Source: Mucilaginibacter sp. L3T2-6 (GTDB lineage Bacteria > Bacteroidota > Bacteroidia > Sphingobacteriales > Sphingobacteriaceae). Taken from it: DNA of 64,000 nucleotides. A program made the translations under genes and the position numbers. Within the stretch, counting starts at the first letter, position 1. Every line of letters begins with the position of its first letter. This document shows positions 17,310-26,971 of this stretch, in pieces. Under the pieces are notes generated by a model. It saw nothing but the letters and a program-made list of their open reading frames with translations, was not told the DNA's origin and did no database searches. The stretch covers positions 1 to 64,000 of the forward strand of contig NZ_JAUMKC010000020.1 in NCBI RefSeq assembly GCF_030519355.1, in the 5' to 3' direction.

Positions 17310-17698
17310 AGTAGCCGTAGAGATACAGAGCCTTATTAAAAGTGCAGTCGGCATAACTGTTTGCTTTTGCTTGGTTAGTTTATAAATTTTGTTATTGCCG
17401 GGAGAGGCAGCGGCCGGGGCGAAGACCAGCGACGGAATTGCTACCCGGTTCATCCCCGTAATCAGAAATTTAACTGGCTGCCGGGTGTAATCTCGATTAT
17501 GTATTTATCCTTTTAGGTTGGTGGCAATATATCATCTATCTGATACAGATCATCTACGTCAATACCGTACTTATCGTCGACGTATGAATTGCCCCCGTGT
17601 CAGTTGCACAGGTTTCAAACCTGCAAGGTTTTAGAATTGTTGTTACGGGTTAATATTTCACCTTCCGGACTTTACAGACTTTTCGGACTTTCCCGTCT
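17310..17698. other. Intergenic region with a gene remnant and a repeat fragment
   Basis: No intact gene. On the minus strand 17513-17593 reads as a short acidic reading frame (ends YQIDDILPPT then stop) with an in-frame stop just before it and no start codon, which looks like the tail of a lost gene. A perfect CAGGTTT-c-AAACCTG palindrome lies near 17611-17625. At 17662-17693 is a copy of the cggacttt/gacttttcggacttt repeat also found near pheA. Confidence 0.4.
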
Positions 17699-20600
17699 CT
17701 ACATAAAATTCCTCCCCTTATGAAACGGATCATTCTTTACCAGCTTTTCCTTTGGCGTGTTGCGTTCATCAGGAACAGGCGAAGTAGTTTCATCTCCGCG
17801 GGCTAAAGTGAGCACAGGCACATCATCAGTTTCAACTGGGGTGAGCCCCCGTAATAGCCTGGTGATATTATAGCAGCGTTTCACCACTATATGAATAACC
17901 TCGCCTTCAATTTGTACCTTGCCTTCAGCCATTAACAGCCGGCATTGCAAAATTTCCTTTCGATAAGTGGTAAAAACCTGATCCCAGACCACCAGGTTGC
18001 TGAAGCCGGTTTCATCTTCAATGGTAATAAATAAAACACCTTTGGCTGTGCCCGGCCGCTGGCGTACGGTAACCAATCCAGCCACCTTTACTCGGTCGCC
18101 ATTTTTTAGCAAAGGCAGTTTGCCGTTTTCGGTAACATTAAGCATGTTCAGCTGGTTCCGCACAAAGCTTACCGGATGCGCCTTGAGCGATAACCCGGTG
18201 GCTGCATAATCCTGTATTACGTGCTCTGCGGGTGTCATAAAGGGCAGACTAATCTGCGCTTCCTTACTGCTTTCTGATGGTTGCCCGGCAAAAAGGCCGA
18301 TGGGTTTATCGCTTAATGCAGGTACTTCCCATAATGCGGCCCGTCTGTCGAGGTTTATAGAGCGGAAGGCATCTGCATCCGTAAGCTTTTCAATCTGGGC
18401 CTGTGGCACACCGGCGTCATGTATTTGGTGGATAGCTGTGTAACCTGTTCCGCGCGATTTAATCAAGGCTAACATATCCTCTTCATTTAAACCCTTCACT
18501 TGCTGAAAACCAAGACGAAGGGCGCAATATTTTCCATCTATCTCCTCTAAAGTATTATCCCACATGGAATGATTTACATCAACAGGCCGAACCACAACAC
18601 CATGCTTTTGCGCATCTATTACTATTTGCGCAGGCTGGTAAAAGCCCATGGGCTGACTGTTCAATAACGAGGCGGCAAAAACATCCGGGTAATGGCATTT
18701 AAGCCAGCTTGAAATATATACCAAATAAGCAAAGCTGGTGGCATGGCTTTCGGGAAAACCATAGCTGCCGAAGCCTTCTAACTGTTTAAATATGCGTTTG
18801 GCGTACTCTTCTTCATATCCTTTACCAACCATGCCCTTCACCAGCTTATCCCTGAAATTACTCACTTCTCCTTTAGCTTTAAATGTAGCCATGCTACGGC
18901 GTAACTGATCGGCTTCTTCGGCTTTAAAATCAGCGGCTACCATGGCAATTTCCATAGCTTGCTCCTGGAACAAAGGGACACCTTTGGTGCGTTCCAGAAC
19001 AGGCCGTAATTCTTCTTTAGGATATTCAATCGGGTCGATTCCGTCCCGTCTGCGCAAATATGGGTGCACCATATCCCCCTGTATAGGGCCGGGCCGAACA
19101 ATGGCTACTTCTATTACAAGGTCATAAAATACCCTTGGTTTCAGACGAGGCAGCATTGACATCTGTGCACGGCTCTCTATCTGGAAAACGCCAAGCGTAT
19201 CAGCATGGCATATCATATCATAAACCGCGGTGTCTTCCGGCGGAATATTGGCCAGCGTAAGATTTAAGCCATAATGTTGTTTAGCTAAATCAAAAGCCTT
19301 GCGAATACAGGTAAGCATGCCGAGAGCCAGCACATCCACCTTTAAAATACCCAGTATTTCCAAATCATCCTTGTTCCATTCCAATTGAGTGCGGTTTTCC
19401 ATTCGGGCATTCATCACCGGGCAAATGTCACTGAGTTTGCAGCGGGTGATGACAAAACCCCCGGTATGCTGCCCCAGTTGCCGGGGGAAACCCATCAGCT
19501 CTTCAGTAAGCTGCAGAACCTTGTGCAGGTAAGGATCATCAGGATTCAGGCCCTGTGCAATAATGCGTTCACGGTCAAAGGCCTCTTCTGAAAAATCCCA
19601 GATCGCCCCGGCCAGTCGTTTAATGGTATCTTCCGATAACCCCATAGCCTTGCCCACATCACGGATGGCTCCTTTGTGCCGTTCCTGTGTAACGGTTGCA
19701 ACTATTGCAGCATATTCCCGGCCGTACTTTTCATATATCCACTGCATAATTTCCTCCCGCCGCTCATGTTCAAAATCAACATCTACATCGGGCCATTCCT
19801 CACGCGCGTCTGACATAAACCTTTCAAAGAGCAATCTCGATTCTTCCGGACTAACTGGTGTTATCCCCAGGCAATAACAAACCGTGCAATTTGCTGCAGA
19901 GCCACGCCCCTGGTGCAATATGCCTAATTCTTCTGCCTTTTGAGTGTATTCATATATCCGCAAAAAATACGGAGCAAACCCTTTTCGTTTAAAAAAATCC
20001 AGCTCAAATTGTATTTGGTTACGGATTTTTTCTGTCATGCCCTTTTTTAGCCTGGTTTTAGCACCTTCCCACGTAAGCTCAGCCAAATGCTCATCAGCAG
20101 TCCGTCCGTCCGGGCTAACCCATTCGGGTTCCAGGTATTTTAAGGTGTCGAGCGAGAACTGGCAGGCATCCGCAATTTCAATGGTCCGGGTAATGGCCTC
20201 GGGGTAATCAGCAAACAGGCGCTTCATTTCCCGGGGTTCTTTTAAATACCGCTCGGCATTAGCATGAAGTTTAAAACCCGCATTGCTGATGGTGCACTTC
20301 TCGCGTACACAAGTGACTACATCCTGAAGCTCACGACGGGATTTTTCATGATAATATGCATTATTGGTAGCCACCATGGGTACACCCAATTTCGATATAC
20401 GATAAAGGCGTTTGGCATCATCGCCATTGTATAATTGGCTGGCGGCTATGTAAAGGTTTTCACCTAAAGCTGCTTTATATTCTTTAAGATTTCGCTTAAA
20501 ATCATCATCAAAATCAAACCGCTCATTTAGCTGGGCAGGGGGAATCACAATAAACTTTATTCCTCCGGCATGCTCAAAAACATCTTTTTTATATAAATCG

Positions 20601-20911
20601 CATTTGCCTTTTTCAGTGCGAAGATTGCCTTTGGTTAGCAACCCGGACAGCCGGGTCCAGGCGTAAACATCGGTAGGATACGCCATCAGGCTTGGGCCGT
20701 CCAATAAATCAAGTCGGCAGGCAGGGATGAATTTGAAATTTTCGATTTTAGCGATACGATGGGCACGAACAAGGCCAGCTACAGTATTTCTGTCGGTTAT
20801 AGCAATAGCGTGGTAACCAAGCTTAATGGCTTGTCTTACCAACTCTTCCGGATGAGAACCACCCCGGAGAAAGTTGAAATTACTTGTTACCTGTAGCTCT
20901 GCATATTCCAT
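17699..20911 (-). CDS. dnaE2: Error-prone DNA polymerase III alpha subunit (DnaE2/ImuC)
   Basis: 1070 residues from the ATG at 20911; a start seven codons earlier (20932) is possible but would overlap imuB. Length and domains match DnaE2: PHP domain (residues 1-210, opening YAELQVTSNFNFLRGGSH), the polymerase palm with PDVDVDFEHERREEI near residue 390 (catalytic Asp pair) and a third Asp in LEILGILKVDVLALG near 545, thumb and fingers to about 800, helix-hairpin-helix near 830-870 and an OB fold near 950-1040 (VAGLVTVRQRPGTAKGVLFITIEDE). It performs translesion synthesis together with ImuB and ImuA encoded just upstream on the same strand. Confidence 0.93.
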   Translation of the reverse strand: MEYAELQVTSNFNFLRGGSHPEELVRQAIKLGYHAIAITDRNTVAGLVRAHRIAKIENFKFIPACRLDLLDGPSLMAYPTDVYAWTRLSGLLTKGNLRTEKGKCDLYKKDVFEHAGGIKFIVIPPAQLNERFDFDDDFKRNLKEYKAALGENLYIAASQLYNGDDAKRLYRISKLGVPMVATNNAYYHEKSRRELQDVVTCVREKCTISNAGFKLHANAERYLKEPREMKRLFADYPEAITRTIEIADACQFSLDTLKYLEPEWVSPDGRTADEHLAELTWEGAKTRLKKGMTEKIRNQIQFELDFFKRKGFAPYFLRIYEYTQKAEELGILHQGRGSAANCTVCYCLGITPVSPEESRLLFERFMSDAREEWPDVDVDFEHERREEIMQWIYEKYGREYAAIVATVTQERHKGAIRDVGKAMGLSEDTIKRLAGAIWDFSEEAFDRERIIAQGLNPDDPYLHKVLQLTEELMGFPRQLGQHTGGFVITRCKLSDICPVMNARMENRTQLEWNKDDLEILGILKVDVLALGMLTCIRKAFDLAKQHYGLNLTLANIPPEDTAVYDMICHADTLGVFQIESRAQMSMLPRLKPRVFYDLVIEVAIVRPGPIQGDMVHPYLRRRDGIDPIEYPKEELRPVLERTKGVPLFQEQAMEIAMVAADFKAEEADQLRRSMATFKAKGEVSNFRDKLVKGMVGKGYEEEYAKRIFKQLEGFGSYGFPESHATSFAYLVYISSWLKCHYPDVFAASLLNSQPMGFYQPAQIVIDAQKHGVVVRPVDVNHSMWDNTLEEIDGKYCALRLGFQQVKGLNEEDMLALIKSRGTGYTAIHQIHDAGVPQAQIEKLTDADAFRSINLDRRAALWEVPALSDKPIGLFAGQPSESSKEAQISLPFMTPAEHVIQDYAATGLSLKAHPVSFVRNQLNMLNVTENGKLPLLKNGDRVKVAGLVTVRQRPGTAKGVLFITIEDETGFSNLVVWDQVFTTYRKEILQCRLLMAEGKVQIEGEVIHIVVKRCYNITRLLRGLTPVETDDVPVLTLARGDETTSPVPDERNTPKEKLVKNDPFHKGRNFM

Positions 20912-20915
20912 AACA

Positions 20916-22421
20916 CTATGCAAAAAAACCATGAATAAACCATTGCTTGCTCTGGTCGCCTGTATAATGCCCTAACCGAAACAGCCAATACCGCTGCCCT
21001 TCCTCATCCTCAACCTGGTAATAGTCACGGTGCTCTCCGTCCTCTATCCACCATTCCCGCTCGATCCGTTCCGGCCCATCAGACTTTTCAATACGGTGGA
21101 TTTTGTTTTTATAAATGAATAAGCTTGGCGGATAGTCGGGTATACGAAACATTACCTCGATACGCTCGGGCTTGTTGAGCAGCAGCGAAGGGCGGGGCCT
21201 GTCTGTCCTCCAGGAGGTGGCTGGCCTTTCTTTTAATGAGATGGCCGGTTTAAATGAGCGCTCCGGCCAGTAATGTTCCTGCGGCAGGTAACGGTGAATA
21301 TTACCGGCGCCGATTTTGTTGGCCAGCCTGTCGAGCAACTCGGCCAGGCTGGTATCGGTGAGTCCGCAGCCTTCCGGCGACCATAATGCCTCCTGATCCG
21401 ACGAAACGTCCTCATATTTTGGCACATCAAGCGTAAACAGCTCAATGCCTAAAGCAGGCTCGATAGTAGAAATTTTTAGTTCGAACAGTTTAAACAGATG
21501 AATTACATGATGCGTGGGCTGATTGGTGCCGATGCCAGTTTGTATTATCCTGCCGTCAACACGGTAGCATTTTAGTATAGCTGTACGCACGCCCTTGCCT
21601 TCACCGGCCATACGGTGACAAAGATTTACAAGGAGCGTTTTGATGGCAATTTCAATAGCCTCAGCTGTCCGTACAGGTTCCAGGCAAGGCAGCCGCTCCG
21701 AGTAAGGTTCAACGGGCTGAAGCAATTGCAAAGGTTCATCCTCAATACCCAAAGCCTGGTCGAGACGCAACATAAATTCACTGCCGAAACGACGGCGCAA
21801 TACTGAACGCCCGAGGGTAATGAAGTTTTTAATAGCATAAAAGCCAAGCTTTTGCAGCCGGTTCAGCACTACGGGTTCAAGACGAAGGGCTGTTGGCGGC
21901 AGGGTTAATAATGCTTCGGCCTGCGCACCAGGTTCAATTATAGGTTTAACCCGGCCAAAACGGGCAATTGCCCATGCCGCTCCCGCTGTATCGGCTATCG
22001 CTCCACGCACATCGTAGCCTTTGCTACGCAGGCGGGTGACTATTTCTTTCAGGTAGTCATGCTCGCTCCCCCATAAATGGGCGCAACCCGAAATATCCAT
22101 CAGCAATCCATTGGGCATATCTATGGCAATCAGCGGAGTATATCGGATACACCATTCGCCAAGCGCCTTTAACAATTTATAATTTTGACCGGGAATATCA
22201 TCAATCACTTGTATTTCGGGTACCATCGCCTTGGCATCGGCAGAGGCCATGCCAACCGTTATGCCTTGTAATTCGGCAACAGGGTTTACAGCCATCGCAA
22301 TAATGCGGTTACGTTCAGGTGCTGCCAAAATAAAAGGTGTATCCCGTAACTCGGGCCGCCGGAGCGTTAGCCAGTCCGTCGTTAAATGACGGAACCAAAG
22401 AGATAGGAAACGCTTTTTCAT
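20916..22421 (-). CDS. imuB: ImuB-like Y-family polymerase homologue
   Basis: 501 residues from the ATG at 22421, which gives the family-typical opening KKRFLSLWFRHLTTDW; a frame from 22481 would add 20 atypical residues. The N-terminal 350 residues match the Y-family palm/fingers and little finger (the region LIAIDMPNGLLMDISGCAHLWG, then DVRGAIADTAGAAWAIAR). ImuB proteins usually lack the catalytic acids of true Y-family polymerases and act as a beta-clamp-bound hub for DnaE2 and ImuA; the loss of the first catalytic Asp seems to hold here (LSLWF in place of xxD). The stop overlaps the region of the dnaE2 start, indicating translational coupling. Confidence 0.88.
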   Translation of the reverse strand: MKKRFLSLWFRHLTTDWLTLRRPELRDTPFILAAPERNRIIAMAVNPVAELQGITVGMASADAKAMVPEIQVIDDIPGQNYKLLKALGEWCIRYTPLIAIDMPNGLLMDISGCAHLWGSEHDYLKEIVTRLRSKGYDVRGAIADTAGAAWAIARFGRVKPIIEPGAQAEALLTLPPTALRLEPVVLNRLQKLGFYAIKNFITLGRSVLRRRFGSEFMLRLDQALGIEDEPLQLLQPVEPYSERLPCLEPVRTAEAIEIAIKTLLVNLCHRMAGEGKGVRTAILKCYRVDGRIIQTGIGTNQPTHHVIHLFKLFELKISTIEPALGIELFTLDVPKYEDVSSDQEALWSPEGCGLTDTSLAELLDRLANKIGAGNIHRYLPQEHYWPERSFKPAISLKERPATSWRTDRPRPSLLLNKPERIEVMFRIPDYPPSLFIYKNKIHRIEKSDGPERIEREWWIEDGEHRDYYQVEDEEGQRYWLFRLGHYTGDQSKQWFIHGFFA

Positions 22422-22620
22422 TTTGGGGTAGTTGCTTCTGGCTCCATCGGGGCCTGATTTTAGTAAAAAATACCAATTCAAATAGTTACGTGTCGCAGTT
22501 ATGAAACACCGCGTTGCATATCAGCGTGATAGTAGCCTGCTTAACGGCACGCAAAAACGTTATTCATAATATTACCCACCTGCGGTGCGGCCCTTTCAAT
22601 AGATACATTCCTGCAAAAAA

Positions 22621-23397
22621 TTATCCCGCCATCCTTGTTTCCTCAGGCATAAATTCTCCCGTATGCACCCTCGCCGGTTCATAACCGATACCTTTTGCTG
22701 CTATGTTTTCCTCAACAGGCATAAACTGCCCGCCCGCCCATTCCAGCTGCCAGCTGCCGGGTGTGCCGTTGCGTACTCTTTGTAAATCTGCCTGCCAGCG
22801 GGGGAAACCAATTCCGGGAAGTCCTTCATCAAGCTTACTGGGTAACGGGCTAATCTTCCAACGGGCTACACAGGTGGTAGTGGTCAGCTTTTTTAAGTCG
22901 GTGCGTAGCAGAAAGCCGGTCACCTTGCTTTCTTCAACAGCCAGCTGCAAACGGCGCGATTGCATAAAGCTTATTTCGCGTACCTCGGCTACCACTGCGG
23001 CAAGCCCTTCGCATTTGAGAGCTTCTTCCATAGCCCACAGCACATCGCGTTCGCGCTGCAAGTCGATGAAAATCATGCGGTCGGGCTCTATATTAAACAA
23101 GGCCGTTGCCGGTGGGAAAAGCCTGCGCATTGTACCTATCCAAAGGCATGCTCCGCCTTGCTTCATCAGGCTGGACAATATACCGCTTATCAATCCGGCG
23201 GTTGCAGCGGTGTGTTCGCGGTCTGGACACAGCATTTCGTGAATGGCACCGGTTGGAAAAACCTTGTTTGGGAATGCAGATTCCAGCGGGCCGAGCCCTA
23301 CGCCTTTAGCCTTACCGGCGGCTGGAGGGGTAAAACCCTGCCAAAGCAAAATATCCTTTTGCAGCTTGCTGATGATATCTTTTTTGGGCTCGTGCAT
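22621..23397 (-). CDS. imuA: ImuA-like RecA-fold protein of the mutasome
   Basis: 258 residues similar to the ImuA/SulA-like family found upstream of imuB. Features: GPLESAFPNKVFPTGAIHEMLCPDREHTAATAGLISGILSSL near residues 30-75 in place of a Walker A region, CLWIGTMRRLFPPATALFNIEPDRMIFIDLQRERDVLWAMEEAL near 85-130 and VTGFLLRT near 175, which is the RecA-fold core. ImuA contacts ImuB and RecA during mutagenic translesion synthesis. It is the first gene of the imuA-imuB-dnaE2 run and lies 199 bases upstream of imuB. A palindrome covers its promoter. Confidence 0.85.
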   Translation of the reverse strand: MHEPKKDIISKLQKDILLWQGFTPPAAGKAKGVGLGPLESAFPNKVFPTGAIHEMLCPDREHTAATAGLISGILSSLMKQGGACLWIGTMRRLFPPATALFNIEPDRMIFIDLQRERDVLWAMEEALKCEGLAAVVAEVREISFMQSRRLQLAVEESKVTGFLLRTDLKKLTTTTCVARWKISPLPSKLDEGLPGIGFPRWQADLQRVRNGTPGSWQLEWAGGQFMPVEENIAAKGIGYEPARVHTGEFMPEETRMAG

Positions 23398-23417
23398 TAT
23401 TGTTCATTTCCGTAACA

Positions 23418-23443
23418 CAAAGTTATGCTAATTTTTTTAGCAT
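23418..23443. promoter_or_regulatory. imuA promoter -7 box and overlapping palindromic operator
   Basis: ATGCTAA (23425-23431) and TTAGCAT (23437-23443) form a perfect 7-5-7 inverted repeat. On the minus strand it is followed at once by TAACTTTG (23425-23418), an exact TAnnTTTG -7 box, placing a start site about 14 bases before the imuA ATG. The palindrome fills the spacer between -33 and -7, the usual place for a repressor. Damage-inducible control of imuABC by a LexA-type or XRE/S24 repressor is inferred. Confidence 0.6.
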
Positions 23444-23487
23444 TTTATATAAATTATTACAAAATTTTTTCCAATTTTGTTTTCATC

Positions 23488-23754
23488 ATGATGAACAATT
23501 CATTACTACTAACAGAGGGTAAAGCCTGGATAAAGCGCAAAAACGCGCCCGGCGAAGTGGTACGCGTGATACCCGATTTAGAAAGCAAAGGCAGAATAAC
23601 CGCCTACCAGCTGTACACGGCCTTTGAACATGACCCCGATTATTTAGGGCAGATACTATTTGATGCCGAAGGATACTGGATTTATGACGGGAACGTGCTG
23701 AGTGTAGAGGAGCAGGAGCAGCTGGCGAGGTTTATTTTGAAGGTGGAGGGATAA
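23488..23754 (+). CDS. Small hypothetical protein divergent from imuA
   Basis: 88 residues from the ATG at 23488 (a second ATG follows directly). An in-frame ATG at 23425 would begin inside the palindromic operator and add an atypical hydrophobic stretch, so it is not chosen. The protein is soluble and mixed-charge, with KAWIKRKNAPGEVVRVIPDLESKGRITAYQLYTAFEHDPDYLGQI and a C-terminal YWIYDGNVLSVEEQEQLARFI. I do not recognise the family. It shares the 90-bp regulatory region of the mutasome, so it may be co-regulated with it. Confidence 0.65.
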   Translation: MMNNSLLLTEGKAWIKRKNAPGEVVRVIPDLESKGRITAYQLYTAFEHDPDYLGQILFDAEGYWIYDGNVLSVEEQEQLARFILKVEG

Positions 23755-23946
23755 GGTAATCAACAAGCTTGCTCCTTCCGTTAGGTTAAATACTTAGGTA
23801 AATTAAATAATTAAGCATTAACCATTTAGCCAAACTGTATTTAGTTGTAAAAGCCATCACACATACTCATTTTATTTCACCCGACTAAATCCAACTGTAA
23901 TTTAGCTTCAGCTAATAATGAATCCAATCTCGTTATTGAAAATCTT

Positions 23947-26574
23947 CTAAAGTAATTCTATATACCCATCCGTTCCGTTTAGCCTGATGTGTTGCCCGTC
24001 TTTTATCAGTGTTGTGGCATTTTCTACACCTACAACTGCCGGCAAACCATACTCCCGGGCTATCACGGCGCCATGGGTCATCAGGCCGCCAACTTCGGTT
24101 ATCAAACCTTTTATGGAAATGAACAGCGGTGTCCAGCTGGGGTCGGTAAAAGGGGTGACAAGGATGTCGCCTTCCTCAATTTCGGCATCTTCCATTTTCA
24201 GAATTACCCTTGCGCGGCCTTCGATTATTCCCGAAGAAACAGCCAAACCCATAATCGCATCGTCAGGGAAGCCTTCACGGTTATACCGGCCTGTAATTAT
24301 TTCACCTTCAGAAGTCATAACTCTTGGGGGATTAAGTTTTTTGTACGTCTTGAATTCTTGTTTTCGCTGATTAATAACCCGGTAATCCACAGACTGTGTG
24401 CGTACGGCTTCCCGGAGTTCTTCAAAATCCAGATAGTAAATATCTTCAATTTCACAGATTACATTTGCCCTTAACAGCCCTGCTGCTTCTTTCATTAAAG
24501 CCTGCCGGTAAACAAAAAAACGGTTGATCTTGCCATATTTTGGATATTCACGATAGCCGGCGAAATTCCGCAGCCTGCTGATTTTCTCTTTGGTTTGGGC
24601 TGCTTTTTGTTCTCCGTCAGGCAGTTGCTTCAATCGCCTTAGCAGCTCAGCTTCTTTTTGTAAGGCTTTTTGCCGGCCCTGTTCAAATTTCCTGGCGCCC
24701 TCATCCGGCGCCAAATTTTTGATGTTGTTGAGAATAACGGGGATAAGTATCAAAGGCTTTTCCCTCCAACGTGTATTAGTGATGTCAATCTCGCCCGCAC
24801 AACGTATACCGTATTTATCCAGGTAAGTTTGTATTGCGGCCCGGGTTTCCGGTCCGCCTTTAAATCTAACCAGCTCATCCAAAAAGTTATCGCTTTTTAC
24901 ATGCTGCAAATAATCGACTACCTCAGGATAATTGCGAATTATATCTGCCACGTCCAGCAGGGCCAGTCCCATTTCTGAAGTGATGTTATTGGAGACCGAT
25001 TGTGATAGCGTGTCAGCCACATTCTTTTCGCCTAACCATTCGTTCATCTTTGTATTCAGCCAGTTCGAATCGTTTATAACAGCCATAATTACCGACATGC
25101 TCCTTGGGTCGAACAAAAAAGTTCTTAATTGGCGGATATCTTCGGCAATAAAATCTAATACTTCGAGGCCAGACTTAGTGCTGATACTTTGTTTAAGCTC
25201 TGCTACTGATGCTTCATCGTTGCTGATCAGTTCAGCAACAATCGCCGGGTCATTCTCAATTTCTGAATGAGGGACCAGAGGTGTCCCAGGATTTGCATTT
25301 TCTTCTTCCGGCTGCAGTTTTATAAAATCGCCGCGGTCAACCAGGGTCACTAATGCATCTTTTATGAGCGGGTCATGCTGGCCCATTCCCTCAATTAATA
25401 CTGCCCTGCTTGCCGCGGGGGCCAGTTGCTGCGCCACGTCTACAAATGAGCGTCCCCCGGCTACAAACATAGGGCGTACTGCAATCATCTGCCAGAATGA
25501 TATGCCCAGCGGCTTCATCGGGTCAGTCATCATTTGCTGGTGACCTACAGAAAGGTATACGTGGTTTTCCTTGTCCTTAACTTTAGGGATAGGGTATAAG
25601 GTTGTAATTGGCCGGCTCTGAACAATATAAAAGGAATCATTTGCCATGCACCATTCAATATCCTGCGGACAGCCAAAATGTTCTTCTATTTTTCTTCCGA
25701 TGGTTTCAAGCTCTAGAATTTGCTCGTCGGTTAAAACTTGCCTGTTCTGGGTTTCGGTATCGATGGTATGTTCTTTAGTGCCGCCATCAGGTTCCGCATA
25801 AATCGCTATTTTTTTTGCTGGTATTTTTTTATCGGTGATAACGCTATCGCGTATTTTATAATTGTCTGCATTAACCAAACCGGAGACTAATGCTTCGCCT
25901 AAACCAAAACCTGCATCAATGGATAATACTTTCCTGTTTGAAGTCACCGGATCAGCCGTAAACATTATCCCTGCCACATCCGGGAAAATCATTTTTTGTA
26001 CTACCACCGAGAGCCGGATCTTGCGATGGTCGAATCCGTTTTGAATACGATAGACAATCGCCCGATCTGTAAAGAGCGATGCCCAGCATTTACTGATGTG
26101 TTTTATGATAGCATGCTTCCCGGTAATATTCAGATAAGTATCCTGCTGGCCAGCGAATGAAGCAGCTGGTAAATCTTCGGCGGTTGCGCTGGAGCGAACA
26201 GCATAAGCATCGTTAAGTCCCAATTGTTCCAGCTGGCTGCAAATCATGTTTACGAGGTGGTCGGGAACCGGCGCTTGTTCAATTGCAGCACGTATTTTCA
26301 GGCTGATTTCAGCTACGGATCTTCGGTCATCTGCTTTTAGGCAGGCCAATTTATCCAGCAGCGAATCCAAGCCAGGGTGGCCGGTTGCAATTTCCTTATA
26401 GGCTTCGGTTGTAATGCAAAAGCCATCCGGCACCCGTATGCCGTCAATCCGGCATAGTTCTCCCAGGTTGGCGCCTTTACCGCCGGTTAACGGTAATTTG
26501 GTTTTGTCAATCTGCTGGAAATTAAGGACGAAGGAGGCGGCAGTTGCTGTTGTATTGTGCTGTTCAACAATCAT
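23947..26574 (-). CDS. Rifampin phosphotransferase-like PEP-utilising enzyme
   Basis: 875 residues with the order ATP-grasp (1-330), a long middle domain (340-760) and a swivelling His domain at the very C-terminus (770-875). PEP synthase instead has a PEP-binding TIM barrel after the His domain, which is absent here. Motifs: KLPLTGGKGANLGELCRI near 30, AYAVRSSATAEDLPAASFAGQQDT near 130 and GGLMTHGAVIAREYGLPAVVGV with catalytic His834. Enzymes of this layout (Rph) phosphorylate rifampin using ATP; many homologues may act on other metabolites. I therefore favour Rph-like over ppsA. It stands alone, with the last codon 190 bp from the small gene beside imuA. Confidence 0.8.
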   Translation of the reverse strand: MIVEQHNTTATAASFVLNFQQIDKTKLPLTGGKGANLGELCRIDGIRVPDGFCITTEAYKEIATGHPGLDSLLDKLACLKADDRRSVAEISLKIRAAIEQAPVPDHLVNMICSQLEQLGLNDAYAVRSSATAEDLPAASFAGQQDTYLNITGKHAIIKHISKCWASLFTDRAIVYRIQNGFDHRKIRLSVVVQKMIFPDVAGIMFTADPVTSNRKVLSIDAGFGLGEALVSGLVNADNYKIRDSVITDKKIPAKKIAIYAEPDGGTKEHTIDTETQNRQVLTDEQILELETIGRKIEEHFGCPQDIEWCMANDSFYIVQSRPITTLYPIPKVKDKENHVYLSVGHQQMMTDPMKPLGISFWQMIAVRPMFVAGGRSFVDVAQQLAPAASRAVLIEGMGQHDPLIKDALVTLVDRGDFIKLQPEEENANPGTPLVPHSEIENDPAIVAELISNDEASVAELKQSISTKSGLEVLDFIAEDIRQLRTFLFDPRSMSVIMAVINDSNWLNTKMNEWLGEKNVADTLSQSVSNNITSEMGLALLDVADIIRNYPEVVDYLQHVKSDNFLDELVRFKGGPETRAAIQTYLDKYGIRCAGEIDITNTRWREKPLILIPVILNNIKNLAPDEGARKFEQGRQKALQKEAELLRRLKQLPDGEQKAAQTKEKISRLRNFAGYREYPKYGKINRFFVYRQALMKEAAGLLRANVICEIEDIYYLDFEELREAVRTQSVDYRVINQRKQEFKTYKKLNPPRVMTSEGEIITGRYNREGFPDDAIMGLAVSSGIIEGRARVILKMEDAEIEEGDILVTPFTDPSWTPLFISIKGLITEVGGLMTHGAVIAREYGLPAVVGVENATTLIKDGQHIRLNGTDGYIELL

Positions 26575-26754
26575 GAAAAATGGTTTTAAATAAGGCGTTT
26601 AAGCCAAATTTATAGCCGTATTTTTATTTATAATAGCTTTTTACTATATATTTTTGAAGGCGTACTTTAGGATGTTTTTTTGCGTTTACCAAGTATACAG
26701 CAGGTAAAAAATACCGGAATAATTGCTGCAGGCACCTCCCGCCCGGGCGAAATA

Positions 26755-26971
26755 TTACGTTTCACAATCCGAATATGAGTGCCAGTCTTTAAAATTTCTC
26801 CAGAAGATAATGAGTCCTGTTGTCACACACAAAACCCCGCATATTACAATAATTAAACCCTGGTTGTTACCAGCAAAGGGGAAGGCGAAGCGAAATGAAT
26901 AAAAGCCGGCCGGCGAATAACAAAATCCCTGCAAGCCATAATCTGTTCCTATGCGGTTTTAAGGCATTCAT
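26755..26971 (-). pseudogene. Frameshifted small two-TM membrane protein gene
   Basis: The ATG at 26971 overlaps the stop codon of the preceding gene (ATGA), as in a coupled operon. The first frame gives 34 residues with one hydrophobic segment (LWLAGILLFAGRLLF) and then stops. The +1 frame continues without gap as FRFAFPFAGNNQGLIIVICGVLCVTTGLIIFWRNFKDWH to a stop at 26755. Joined, the two parts look like one small two-helix membrane protein, so a single-base indel near 26885-26900 is likely. It may be real decay, a sequencing error or programmed frameshifting. Confidence 0.45.

Noticed and set aside
23947..26574. Phosphoenolpyruvate synthase (ppsA)
   Set aside because: The His domain is at the C-terminal end and the PEP-binding barrel is missing, so the Rph layout fits better.
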